64,000 nucleotides of DNA from Luteococcus peritonei (GCF_039526385.1 NZ_BAAAIX010000016.1:145782-209781); one strand, 5' to 3'; positions 18,037 through 27,105 are shown, numbered from the stretch's first letter. Program-made: numbers and translations. The notes: generated from the sequence alone by a model not told the origin.

Positions 18037-20834
18037 CCGGGACCACCGGCGCCACCATCACCCCCGCGGTGATCCGCGGCGAGATCGACAAGGCCGTCAG
18101 CAAGGACTACGGCACCCGGCCCGGGGACGCCCCGGTGATGGCGCTGCGCGCCGTCCCGGAACCGTCGCTGCAGCAGGACTTCACCTACCGGGTGGCCGGG
18201 CGCGAGATCACCGTCAAGGTGCGGCCCTGCGTCTCCTCGCTGGCCGCCCTGGAAGCCCTGCAGGAACGAGGTGAAGGCACCTGGCTGGTGGTCATCACCG
18301 ACCGGCCAGACGAAGACCTCGGCGCCGGGGTGCTCGCCCACTTCATCGACGCCCGGGTGCGCGGCATCGACCCCTGGCAGAGCGCCTGGCTCATCTTCGG
18401 CGCCCATGGCGTCGACCGGTCATTGGCGCACCTGCCCAATGACCGCGCCATCGCCGAAGGCCTGATCGCGCTGCACCATGCAGACGAACTGCAGGCCGAC
18501 GAACTGCAGGCCGACGAACTGCCGGCTGGCGGGTCGGACGAAACAGTGGTCGCCGACTGGCCGGCCGCCCCTGCCGGAGTGCTCACCCGCGACCATGCAC
18601 TGGGCGCCGTAGCTCGACGTCGTCTCGGCCTGCCCACCGGCACCATCGACGGGCTGGCCGTGGCCCGGTGGACCACCGACGAGCACGCCCTGGCTCGTAT
18701 CGCCAGGCTGCGCACCGAGGGCGGCGACGCGCTCACCTCGGCCACCCTCACCTGGCTGGCCGGCCGCACCGGCCCCGCCGCACCCGTGGTCACCGCCCAC
18801 CTCCGGGAGGCACACCTGGGCCGGCTGGTTCCCCTCGGACTGGTGGTGGACCTGCTGCGCAAGGTCGCGGCGCGCGACGATGCCATCCATGCGCCGGCTG
18901 CCCGCGCCGCCCTGGAACGACTGGCCACCACCACCAACCCGGAGCTGCGCACCACCAGCATCGCCGACGCGCTGGGAACCCTGTCCGCCATGGTCACCCA
19001 GGACCTGCTCGACAGCGATGCCGGACGCGCCACCGGCCATCGCATCGTGCTGCAGGCCGACGAGATCCTCACCGGGCTTGACGCTGACAATCTCGCCATC
19101 TTCTCCCCGCTGCTGCGCAGCGGCCTGCGAGCCCGCATCCGCGAGTTCAGCCGCCACCTGGCCGACCCCGACCTGACCCAGCTCGAACTGGCCTGGCTGG
19201 AGGTCACCCGGCACAGCCTGGCCCGCGGCCAGCAGCTACGCCGAGATCCCGACCTCGAGGCCTGCCACGCCTCCCTGCGGCTGGCCCGCTGGCTCGCCAC
19301 CGACGACCAGCCCGTCACGACCGTGGCCCAGGGCGCCAAGCGCCAGCTCGCCGTCGACAGCTGGGTCGACTCCGCCCTGCACGACGCTGCCCACGGCACC
19401 GAGGACGTGGATGCGGCCGTCGCACTGCGAGACCTCGTGTCACGAGCCCGCGCACGCAGGGCCGCACACGACCAGCAGTTCGCCGAGGCGCTGGTGCTCT
19501 CCACCGCCAGCCAGGATGGCCTGAACGGCCCATTCCCCGGGGACGGCGATTCGGTGTTGCCGCTGGAACGCGTCGTGGAGACCGTGGTGGTGCCGCAGGC
19601 CAAGCAGCAGCCGGTGCTCTTCCTGGTGCTCGACGGGCTCAGCGGCCGCGTCGCCGCCGAGTTGCTCGACGAGCTGCTCGACCGCCCCGACGGGTGGAGC
19701 GAATACCTGCTGCCCGGCCACCAGCGCCGAGCCGCCGCCATCGCAGTACTGCCGACGCTCACCACGGTGAGCCGCACCTCGCTGCTGTGCGGGCAGCGAA
19801 TGACGGGCAGCCAGACCACCGAGAAGCAGCTGCACCCGCAGCTGGTCGCCTCGCTGGGCGGCGGCCATGCCGCGATCTTCCACAAGAAGCAGCTCGACAC
19901 CTCAGCCGACGGCTACCAGCTGGCCAGCGACGTGACTGAGGCCGTCCGCGACGTCAACGGCACCCCGGTGGTCACCTGCGTGCTCAACACCGTCGATGAC
20001 GCCCTCGACCGCAGCGACCCGGGCGGCATGCGCTGGGCCTCCGACGACATCAAGCACCTGCGGCCCCTGCTGACTGCTGCTGCAGCGGCCGGCCGGGCCG
20101 TGATCATCACCTCCGACCACGGCCACATCGTGGAGCGTCGAGCCGGTTCGCAGTTGCCCGGCATCACCAGCGAGGGCGGTCGGGTGCGCAGCACCGAGCC
20201 GCCGGCTGGCCAAGGCGAAGTCCTGGTCGACGGGCCCCGCGTCGTCGGTGGTCCCAAGATCCTCGCCGTCTCGGAGGTGCTGCGCTACGGACCGCTCAAG
20301 GCCGGCTACCACGGCGGGGCGGCACCTGCCGAAGTGGTGGTGCCGCTCGTCCTGATGGCGCCGCTGGGGGTGCAGCTCGCCGGCTGTGCGCCCGCCGTCT
20401 CGCAGCACCCCGACTGGTGGGATGCGCCCCTCAGTATCCAGCCCAAGGCCGCCGTGGCTGCACCCGTGCCGGCGCCTGCCGAGCAGACCCTCTTCGACGA
20501 GGTCGAGCCGGTGGTCGCCCAGCCCGCGACGCTCGGAATCGGGGCGCGCGTGGTCGCCAGCCCGGTGTGGTTGGCGCAGCGCCAGATTGCGGGCCGCATC
20601 GTCATCACCGACGACCGGGTCGCTGCGCTCATCGACCGCCTGGCCGGGGTGCCCGACCAGCGGCTCCCCGCACCGGTGGTGGCCCAGACCCTGGGTGTAC
20701 CGGAGCGCAGCTTCGTCGGGGCCTTTGCCCAGTTGCAGAAGCTGCTCAACGTGGAGGGCTACGCCGTGATCCGCAATGACGCTGGCAGTGTGGTGCTCGA
20801 CACCGACATCCTCGCCGAACAGTTTGGGGTGTGA
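18018..20834 (+). CDS. pglZ: BREX protein PglZ (alkaline-phosphatase superfamily)
   Basis: A 938-residue PglZ, the signature protein of all BREX types. The C-terminal half carries the alkaline-phosphatase-like metal site: D539 in VLDGLSG, the Thr/Ser-rich nucleophile region PTLTTVSRTSLLCG, and D700-H701-G702-H703 in TSDHGH. I chose the GTG at 18018 because AAGGAGG stands ten bases upstream, inside the end of pglY. An Asp-Glu-Leu-Gln-Ala repeat lies around residues 156-170. The one-base gap to brxD suggests coupled translation. PglZ binds the methyltransferase in better-studied BREX systems; its hydrolytic target is not known. Confidence 0.95.
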   Translation: MGPQALTGTTGATITPAVIRGEIDKAVSKDYGTRPGDAPVMALRAVPEPSLQQDFTYRVAGREITVKVRPCVSSLAALEALQERGEGTWLVVITDRPDEDLGAGVLAHFIDARVRGIDPWQSAWLIFGAHGVDRSLAHLPNDRAIAEGLIALHHADELQADELQADELPAGGSDETVVADWPAAPAGVLTRDHALGAVARRRLGLPTGTIDGLAVARWTTDEHALARIARLRTEGGDALTSATLTWLAGRTGPAAPVVTAHLREAHLGRLVPLGLVVDLLRKVAARDDAIHAPAARAALERLATTTNPELRTTSIADALGTLSAMVTQDLLDSDAGRATGHRIVLQADEILTGLDADNLAIFSPLLRSGLRARIREFSRHLADPDLTQLELAWLEVTRHSLARGQQLRRDPDLEACHASLRLARWLATDDQPVTTVAQGAKRQLAVDSWVDSALHDAAHGTEDVDAAVALRDLVSRARARRAAHDQQFAEALVLSTASQDGLNGPFPGDGDSVLPLERVVETVVVPQAKQQPVLFLVLDGLSGRVAAELLDELLDRPDGWSEYLLPGHQRRAAAIAVLPTLTTVSRTSLLCGQRMTGSQTTEKQLHPQLVASLGGGHAAIFHKKQLDTSADGYQLASDVTEAVRDVNGTPVVTCVLNTVDDALDRSDPGGMRWASDDIKHLRPLLTAAAAAGRAVIITSDHGHIVERRAGSQLPGITSEGGRVRSTEPPAGQGEVLVDGPRVVGGPKILAVSEVLRYGPLKAGYHGGAAPAEVVVPLVLMAPLGVQLAGCAPAVSQHPDWWDAPLSIQPKAAVAAPVPAPAEQTLFDEVEPVVAQPATLGIGARVVASPVWLAQRQIAGRIVITDDRVAALIDRLAGVPDQRLPAPVVAQTLGVPERSFVGAFAQLQKLLNVEGYAVIRNDAGSVVLDTDILAEQFGV
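18483..18527 (+). repeat. 15-bp tandem repeat inside pglZ
   Basis: Three copies of the unit GACGAACTGCAGGCC, the third diverged, encode DELQA-DELQA-DELPA. The unit is a multiple of three, so copy changes would keep the frame and alter only the linker length. Confidence 0.85.
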
Positions 20835-20835
20835 C

Positions 20836-22173
20836 ATGAGCGTCTCTGCTCGCCGCCGCCGCGAGGTCATCGACGCCCTGCGCCGCGGCACCGTGCCTGC
20901 GCAGGGCCTCGACCTGCTCGCCGTTGGGCTCGACCCCTTCCAGACCGCCCTCGACGAGGAGATCACCACCGTCGCCGCCGGCGGTTCGGTCTTCAAGGCG
21001 ATCCGCGGGGAGTACGGCACCGGAAAGACCTTCTTCACCCGCCACCTGGCCGAGAAGGCCCTGGCCAAGGGATTCGCCACCGCCGAGGTCCAGATCAGCG
21101 AGACCGAGACCCCGCTGCACAAGCTGGAGACGGTCTACCGTCGCATCACCGAGTCGCTGCGCACCGCCTCCATGCCGCCCAGCGCCTTCCGCGGTGTGCT
21201 CGACGCCTGGCTGTTCGCTCTCGAGCAGGAGGCCGCCCAGACCAGCGGCAGCGATGACGAGGACATCATCGACGCCGCCGTGAACCGCATCCTTGAAGAG
21301 CGGCTGGCGGCCGTATCCACGCGCACCCCCGCCTTCGCCCAGGCCTTGCGCGGCTACCGTGAAGCCGTGGTGGCCGGTGACCTCGCCACCGCCGACGGAC
21401 TCGCCGCCTGGCTCGGCGGGCAGCCCTCGGTGGCGGCCAGCGCCAAGCGCAGCGCCGGCATCAAGGGCAACCTCGACCATTTCGGCGCCATGAGCTTCCT
21501 GCAGGGACTGCTGCTGGTGCTCCGCGACGCCGGGCACCCCGGCCTGCTGGTGGTGCTCGACGAGGTGGAGACCCTGCAGCGGATTCGCGGCGACGTGCGC
21601 GACAAGGCACTGAACGCATTGCGCCAGCTCATCGACGAGGTGGACTCCGGCCGCTACCCGGGGCTGTACCTGGTGCTGACCGGCACCCCAGCCTTCTTCG
21701 AGGGGCCGTCCGGCGTGCAGCGGCTCGCCCCGCTGGCCCAGCGACTGGCCACCGACTTCTCCACCGACGCCCGGTTCGACAATCCGCGCGCCATCCAGAT
21801 CCGGCTCGGCGGCTTCACCCAGGCCAAGCTGGTCGAGGTGGGCATGAAGGTGGTCGAGCTCTTCGCCGACGGTGCCGGCGACCCGGAGCGGGTGCGCCGG
21901 GTGGTCGACCAGGCCTATGTGGCAGACCTCGCCGCTGCCACTGGCGGCAGGCTGGGTGGGCAGGTGGGCGTCGCGCCCCGCATCTTCATCAAGAAGCTGG
22001 TGGGCGAGGTGCTCGACCGCGTCGACCAGTTCCCCGACTTCGACCCCCGCCGCGACTACGCCCTCACCGTGCGCACCGACGAACTCACCGACGCCGAACG
22101 AGCCGCCATGGGCTCGCTTCCGCCGGCCCCGGCCACCAGCGTCGACGACATCGACCTGACGCTGGACGAGTGA
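20836..22173 (+). CDS. brxD: BREX ATP-binding protein BrxD
   Basis: A 445-residue P-loop ATPase of the BrxD group found in type 2 BREX. Walker A is GEYGTGKT (58-65) and Walker B LLVVLDEVET with D242-E243; the N-terminus (RRREVIDALRRGTVP, GLDLLAVG) is typical of this family. The ATG at 20836 is one base past the pglZ stop, and the gene ends one base before brxHI. Together with brxHI it separates type 2 BREX from type 1, which lacks both. Its role is probably ATP-driven DNA handling with the helicase; this is inference. Confidence 0.93.
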   Translation: MSVSARRRREVIDALRRGTVPAQGLDLLAVGLDPFQTALDEEITTVAAGGSVFKAIRGEYGTGKTFFTRHLAEKALAKGFATAEVQISETETPLHKLETVYRRITESLRTASMPPSAFRGVLDAWLFALEQEAAQTSGSDDEDIIDAAVNRILEERLAAVSTRTPAFAQALRGYREAVVAGDLATADGLAAWLGGQPSVAASAKRSAGIKGNLDHFGAMSFLQGLLLVLRDAGHPGLLVVLDEVETLQRIRGDVRDKALNALRQLIDEVDSGRYPGLYLVLTGTPAFFEGPSGVQRLAPLAQRLATDFSTDARFDNPRAIQIRLGGFTQAKLVEVGMKVVELFADGAGDPERVRRVVDQAYVADLAAATGGRLGGQVGVAPRIFIKKLVGEVLDRVDQFPDFDPRRDYALTVRTDELTDAERAAMGSLPPAPATSVDDIDLTLDE

Positions 22174-22174
22174 G

Positions 22175-24253
22175 GTGGGCGGCTTCGAGCGGCTGACGCC
22201 GTCGCTGCAGCACCACATCGTCAACGACCTCGGCTGGCCCTCGCTGCGGCCCCTGCAGGAGCAGGCGATCGAGCCGCTGTTGGCAGGCCACGATGCACTG
22301 CTGCTGGCACCCACCGCAGGCGGCAAGACCGAGGCTGCGTTGTTCCCGCTGCTGACGCGGATGACCACCCAGAACTGGCAGGGCACCTCGGTGCTCTACA
22401 TCACCCCGCTCAAGGCGCTGGTGAACAACATCCAGTTGCGCGCCGAGCGCTACACCGCCTGGCTGGGACGCACCTCGGCAGTGCGCCACGGCGACACGAC
22501 AGCTGGGCAGCGCAAGCGCATGCTGCTCGACCACCCCGATGTGCTGCTCACCACGCCCGAATCAATCGAGGCAATGCTCATCTCGACCACGACTGACCCG
22601 CGGGCCATCTTCGCTGGGGTTCAGGCCGTCGTCATCGACGAGATCCACGCCTTCGCCGGAGACGACCGGGGATGGCACCTGCTCGGCGTGCTCCAACGAC
22701 TGGAAGACCTGGTCGGGCACCCGCTGCAGCGCATCGGCCTGTCCGCCACGGTGGGCAATGCGGACTGGCTGCTCGGCTGGCTGCAGGGCAACAATCGCGC
22801 CAAGGGCATTCCCGGGGTCCTCGTCAATCCGACCGTCGCGGTGAGCGGCCCGGAACCCGACGTGCAGCTCGACTTCGTGGGCAGCCTCGCCAACGCAGCG
22901 AAGGTGATCGCCGGCCTGCACCACGGCGAGAAGCGGCTCGTCTTCTGCGAGTCCCGGCGCCAGGTGGAGGAGCTGGCCGAGCGACTGGGCGGGCTCGGCG
23001 TCACCACCTTCGTGTCCCACTCGTCAGTGTCCCAGGAGGACCGGCGACGTGCCGAGGAAGCCTTCGCCCAGGAGCGCGACTGCGTCATCGTTGCCACCTC
23101 CACGCTGGAGCTCGGCATCGACGTCGGCGACCTCGACCGCGTCGTCCAGGTCGGCTCCACTCGCACCGTGGCCTCACTTCTGCAACGGCTGGGCCGCACC
23201 GGACGACGCCCTGGCACCGTCCGCAACATGCTGGTGTTGGGCATCAAGGACGACGACTTCCTGCGCGCCGCCGGCATCGCCTTGCTGTGGGGCGAGGGCT
23301 ACGTCGAGCCCCTGGTGCCGCCGCCTGAACCGCTGCACATCATCGCGCAACAGGCACTGGGCATCACCATCCAGCAGGGGACGTTGGGCCAGGCTGAGCT
23401 GGTGGCGCGACTGCGCGGGTTGGGCTGGGTGGACGGCGCCCTGGTGGAGCGGATCGTGCAGGGCCTCGAAGAGCTGGGCCACCTCGACCGCGACGGCCAC
23501 CTGCTGTTCATCGGGCCGACGGCGGAACGGCGCTACGGCAGGACCTACTTCCGCGACCTGATGGCCGTGTTCACCGCTCCGCCCCAGTTCCTGGTGCTGC
23601 ACGGGCGCGCCGACATCGGCTTCCTCGACCCCTTGACGCTGCTGCGGAAGGTGGACGGACCGCGGTTCATCACGCTGGGCGGACGACCGTGGCGGGTGAC
23701 GCACATCGACTGGTCGCGTCGCCGCTGCTGCGTGGAGCCGGCCGACCACGGGGGAGTGGTGCGCTGGCAGAACTCCCTCCCGATGGACTCGCTCGAGCTG
23801 TGCGAGGCCATGCGGCGTGTCCTGCTGGGAGCCGATCCTGCGGGGGTGCGCCAGTCCCAACGCGCGGCGGCGGCGCTGGCACGGCTACGCGACGAGCGCG
23901 CCGAGGAGGTGGACGCCCACTCGACGCGCGTCGTGCAGCGCGAGGCCGATGCGCGCTGGTGGAACTGGGCCGGGGGCCGGCGCAACATGGTCCTCGCCAC
24001 CGCCTTGGGCCGAGTCAACCCCGGCTTGATGGACGGCAAGGTCACCTTCGGCGACGCCTGGATCGGCCTGCGTGCCGGAACGACGCTGGGCATGGTGCAG
24101 GAGGCCCTGGTGCTGGCACGCCTCGAATACGGTGCCGAGTTCGAGGACATGCCGCTCGATATCGACGACGATGCGATCGCCGGCCTCAAGTTCTCCGAGC
24201 TCCTGCCAGATGTTCTCGCTCGGTGGGAGCTGGACCGCCGTCTCCGTGGTTGA
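22175..24253 (+). CDS. brxHI: BREX type 2 Lhr-like DEAD/DEAH-box helicase BrxHI
   Basis: A 692-residue superfamily 2 helicase. Motif I is PTAGGKT (K51-T52), motif II DEIH (155-158), and motif VI QRLGRTGR with the preceding TSTLELGIDVGDLD region. The C-terminal part resembles Lhr-type helicases. The start is GTG at 22175, one base after brxD. It is the last gene of the BREX operon, with no T-rich terminator directly behind it; a GC-rich inverted repeat lies about 230 bases downstream. The helicase substrate within BREX is not known. Confidence 0.94.
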   Translation: MGGFERLTPSLQHHIVNDLGWPSLRPLQEQAIEPLLAGHDALLLAPTAGGKTEAALFPLLTRMTTQNWQGTSVLYITPLKALVNNIQLRAERYTAWLGRTSAVRHGDTTAGQRKRMLLDHPDVLLTTPESIEAMLISTTTDPRAIFAGVQAVVIDEIHAFAGDDRGWHLLGVLQRLEDLVGHPLQRIGLSATVGNADWLLGWLQGNNRAKGIPGVLVNPTVAVSGPEPDVQLDFVGSLANAAKVIAGLHHGEKRLVFCESRRQVEELAERLGGLGVTTFVSHSSVSQEDRRRAEEAFAQERDCVIVATSTLELGIDVGDLDRVVQVGSTRTVASLLQRLGRTGRRPGTVRNMLVLGIKDDDFLRAAGIALLWGEGYVEPLVPPPEPLHIIAQQALGITIQQGTLGQAELVARLRGLGWVDGALVERIVQGLEELGHLDRDGHLLFIGPTAERRYGRTYFRDLMAVFTAPPQFLVLHGRADIGFLDPLTLLRKVDGPRFITLGGRPWRVTHIDWSRRRCCVEPADHGGVVRWQNSLPMDSLELCEAMRRVLLGADPAGVRQSQRAAAALARLRDERAEEVDAHSTRVVQREADARWWNWAGGRRNMVLATALGRVNPGLMDGKVTFGDAWIGLRAGTTLGMVQEALVLARLEYGAEFEDMPLDIDDDAIAGLKFSELLPDVLARWELDRRLRG

Positions 24254-24482
24254 CGCGTGGCCGAGCTGTGTCCCACGTTCCCTATTTGGGCCACTGCCGG
24301 GCCATCTGCTGACCGTTCGCCAGGCCGAGCAGGCCGAGAGTAGCTGCCTCCAGGTACGTGCACCTGCTATGGCGCCAGGCAGGCGTTAGCACGCGATGCC
24401 CCACACGATTAACGCCATCGACCAGGCCCGATCGGTCCGAACTGTCGACTATGGTCGGCTGGCCGGTCCTTCTGTAGTCCGT

Positions 24483-24519
24483 CCCGCCCGCCGGGGAGGA
24501 CTGCCTGCCGGCGGGCGGG
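24483..24519. repeat. 12-bp perfect inverted repeat downstream of BREX operon
   Basis: CCCGCCCGCCGG (24483-24494) and CCGGCGGGCGGG (24508-24519) are separated by 13 bases. It could end the BREX transcript or be part of an element's origin. No T-tract follows. Confidence 0.6.
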
Positions 24520-24608
24520 GTGACGGCGCCGTTGCTCGGGGGTGTCCCACAGGCCCACCGGGTGGGCCACCCGCGGATTCTTTTACCTTCAACGGATTCA
24601 GCCAACGC

Positions 24609-24814
24609 GGTGGCCCTGGTGGCCCTGATTTTCCATTGTTCCCAGCTACGCTCACCTACGTCCCCTCACGTCGCCTGCTAGTAGAAGCTCCTCTATAGGA
24701 GATCCAGAGCCACCAGGGCCACCGGGTGGCGCTTTTCGTTGTGTACAAGGGCATCGAGCGGTGGCCCTGGGCCTAGCGGAAGGGGCACCGGAGGGCCACC
24801 AGGGCCACCGGGTG
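24609..24814. repeat. Iteron-like GGCCACC repeats, direct and inverted
   Basis: A 20-base word beginning GCCACCAGGGCC is identical at 24709-24728 and 24795-24814. A related word, GGTGGCCCTGGTGGCCCTG, lies in the other orientation at 24609-24627, and a degenerate version (CCCACCGGGTGGGCCACC) near 24555. The internal GGCCACC/GGTGGCC core recurs within each copy. Confidence 0.7.
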
Positions 24815-24912
24815 CCCAGGCCGTATCTCGCGTACGGGGGCTCATAGCCTGGGCTACGTGCACCGCACCTAGTCAGAGTCCTGTTATGTTCGCCGGTCTT
24901 CGAGCATGAAGA

Positions 24913-24942
24913 AGCCCCCGCCTGAGATCGCAGACGGGGGCT
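24913..24942 (-). terminator. Terminator of vapE-like gene
   Basis: AGCCCCCG (24913-24920) pairs with CGGGGGCT (24935-24942) around a 14-base loop. On the minus strand it is followed by TCTTCATG, and it lies just after the stop codon at 24949. Confidence 0.75.
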
Positions 24943-24948
24943 GGTGGG

Positions 24949-26835
24949 TCAGTCGACGCGCTCCCAGACCGTCTTGTGCTTCACGTTCCCGATCTTGGCC
25001 GGAGCGCCCAGGCGGCGGTAGTCGTTACGGCGGTTCATCGCGTTGGTGATCTTCGTCTGGGTGGCCTTGTCACGCACCAGGTTGACATCACGCAGCTCCG
25101 GGACCTCCCGCACCAGGATGGCCGGGGCCAGACGCCCGGTCTCCTCCTCGTCAGCGTCAGCCAGCCACCGGTCGATTGCGTCGCCGACGGGGTCGAACAT
25201 GTTGACCAGCCGCACCTGGTCGGCCTGGGCCTCGAAGCTGCTGGAGTAGTCCATCCGCTCGCCGCGCCTGTAGCGGTCCCGGGCCTCGGCCAGGAGCAGG
25301 TCCATGAAGTCGCGGGTGAGGCGGTCAGGGCTGATTGGTGCGGTGACCTCCAGGGGCCAGTAGCGGCGGGCTCCGTCGGTCTCCATGAGGAACTGGGCGT
25401 CGTTGGTGGTGCCCGCCACCACAAACTGCCGGAGGTGCCGGTGGTCCATCCTGCCGTAGGGCGCTCGCCAGGTGTCCTCGCGTCCCGTCAGGAAGGCCTT
25501 CAGGGCGGCCACGTCGGCCTTGCGGGTGATGCGGTCCATCTCGTCCAGCATCACGATGGCGGCCCGGTGAGCGCGCGCTAGTGCGTCCTTCTGCTGGCCG
25601 GTGTCCGGGACGGCGTCCAGCTCGGCCAGCATGCCGTCCGGCGCGAGCGCGCGGAACCAGGACGACTTGCGCACGCCCGGCACGCCCCACAGCACCAGCA
25701 TGCTGTCGACCTGGCAGCCGGGCCGGTAGGCCCTGTCCATCATCGCCAGGAAGAAGTTCAGCAGCACCTGGCGGCTGTAGGGGGTGTCCGCCACGCTGTC
25801 GATGCACGTCGGGATCCGCTCGACGCCATCCCAGGCCGGGAGCGCGTCCAGGTGGTCCCGCCACGGGCTGTAGGAGTTGTCGCCCGCCCGACGCACGACG
25901 GCGTCCGTGCACTCCTCCTTGGTCAGCGCCCTGGTGCCGGGGCCGAAGTAGCCCTTCAGCTTGTCCTGGACGCGCACCAGGTCAGCGTCGGTCACCTCGG
26001 GTGAGAGCCCGGCGGCGCTGCTGGAGGATCGCCACGGGGGCAGGTGCCGCCAGCTTAGGAAGCCGCCCATGGTGTTGGTCGCCAGGTGCTGCACGACGTC
26101 GTCGTGCTCCATGACGGAGGCCAGGTTTCCGGTGGTGCGCTCCAGGAAGCCCTTGTCGTTGCGGGCCAGCTGCGCCAGCCAGTCCTGGTCTTCCTGCTCG
26201 TCCTGGGGGCGCTTCTTGCCGTCGGCCAGGGCCTCGACGTCCACACGCTTGCCGTAGCCCGTCAGCGGGTCGGTGAACTCCCAGGCGACGGCGTGTGGGA
26301 GCTTGGCCAGCCACTTGTCCGGGACTGCGTCGCGCATCTCCTGGGGGACGACGTCCTCGAAGATCTCCCTGGCCTCCTCCTCGGAGTAGGGCTCGAACTC
26401 CTGGCCGTCCTTCGTGGTGGGGGTCAGCGTCAGGCCGCCGATCTTCAGCGCGGCGATGGCCACCAGCATGTCCCAGCCGTAGCCACGCGCGTCCCGCTCA
26501 CCGACGGCCATCTGGGCGTGCTGGGCGTACTCCTCGCGCATCTCCTCCAGGCGCCTGTCGACCCGCGACTGGGGCACGGGCTCGCCCTCCTCTCCGGTCA
26601 CCTCGTAGTCGCGGCTCGGGCCATGCTCGCGCGCCTTGTCGCGGATCTCCTGGGGCATGTTCGCCAGGGTCCCGGCGACGTCCAGCGGGCGTGTCCCCCC
26701 GTGGCGCACCTGGTACTGGTCGCCCTTTTGGCGGGCCGGGAGCACCCACAGGTGGCCTTCCTCCAGGCTGGCCTTGTCGACGCACCCACCGTCCTGCTGA
26801 AGCTGCAGTCCCAGCTGGTCGACGAGCCACAGCAC
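24949..26835 (-). CDS. VapE/VirE-type primase-helicase ATPase, probably 5'-truncated
   Basis: An open frame of 628 codons whose C-terminal 330 residues match the virulence-associated E (VapE) ATPase found in phages, satellites and integrated plasmids (PAWDGVERI, MLDEMDRITRK, GTTNDAQFL, GARRYWPLEV). Two oddities stand out. The P-loop reads GVPGVRKSS (384-392, bases 25686-25660), with Arg389 where the glycine of GxxGxGKS is expected. The frame also has no good start: it opens at 26871 without an ATG, and the only early start is GTG at 26835 with no ribosome site. The N-terminal primase half usual in such proteins is not recognisable. I infer a remnant of a mobile element, probably inactive. Confidence 0.7.
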   Translation of the reverse strand: MLWLVDQLGLQLQQDGGCVDKASLEEGHLWVLPARQKGDQYQVRHGGTRPLDVAGTLANMPQEIRDKAREHGPSRDYEVTGEEGEPVPQSRVDRRLEEMREEYAQHAQMAVGERDARGYGWDMLVAIAALKIGGLTLTPTTKDGQEFEPYSEEEAREIFEDVVPQEMRDAVPDKWLAKLPHAVAWEFTDPLTGYGKRVDVEALADGKKRPQDEQEDQDWLAQLARNDKGFLERTTGNLASVMEHDDVVQHLATNTMGGFLSWRHLPPWRSSSSAAGLSPEVTDADLVRVQDKLKGYFGPGTRALTKEECTDAVVRRAGDNSYSPWRDHLDALPAWDGVERIPTCIDSVADTPYSRQVLLNFFLAMMDRAYRPGCQVDSMLVLWGVPGVRKSSWFRALAPDGMLAELDAVPDTGQQKDALARAHRAAIVMLDEMDRITRKADVAALKAFLTGREDTWRAPYGRMDHRHLRQFVVAGTTNDAQFLMETDGARRYWPLEVTAPISPDRLTRDFMDLLLAEARDRYRRGERMDYSSSFEAQADQVRLVNMFDPVGDAIDRWLADADEEETGRLAPAILVREVPELRDVNLVRDKATQTKITNAMNRRNDYRRLGAPAKIGNVKHKTVWERVD

Positions 26836-26934
26836 CAGGCAGCCGCACTGCCCGCCCTGTGAATGATCATCTCAGGGTGGATCCTGGTTGGTGCTCGAAC
26901 GGATTGGCCGATGGGTCCGGGCGATGCCAGACGC

Positions 26935-27075
26935 TCACCCGGTGCCTGGCTCGAACAGAGCCCTGTCCCCGGATAGCCCCGGGCCCGAGCCGATGCGCGA
27001 GGCTCCGGCGAACCGGCCGGCGAGGACCCCGGCCTTGAACGGACCCATGGCCTCGAACGATGTGAACAGCGCCAT
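26935..27075 (-). CDS. Possible small gene or fragment, unknown
   Basis: A 46-codon frame from the ATG at 27075 (or 55 codons from GTG at 27102). It encodes MALFTSFEAMGPFKAGVLAG and continues with Gly/Ala/Arg-rich sequence. Codon use looks gene-like, but there is no clear ribosome site and I recognise no family. It may be a remnant at the right edge of the island. Confidence 0.25.
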   Translation of the reverse strand: MALFTSFEAMGPFKAGVLAGRFAGASRIGSGPGLSGDRALFEPGTG

Positions 27076-27105
27076 GCCGAGCCCCGCCTGTGCTTGGATC
27101 ACCGG

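Larger units (their letters stand above)
24254..24948. other. Repeat-rich non-coding region between BREX and vapE-like gene
   Basis: About 700 bases with no supportable gene on either strand: the open frames lack codon bias and starts. It contains a 12-bp GC-rich inverted repeat, three related GGCCACC-type repeats in both orientations, and the terminator of the vapE-like gene. The repeats next to a replication-type ATPase make a former replication origin or control region of a mobile element a reasonable guess. Confidence 0.5.

Noticed and set aside
24396..24698. Short open frames on both strands between brxHI and the vapE-like gene
   Set aside because: They lack starts with ribosome sites, codon bias or recognisable motifs, and the DNA is dominated by repeats.
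24609..24814. CRISPR array
   Set aside because: Only two identical copies, opposite-orientation relatives, no regular spacers and no cas genes in the window.
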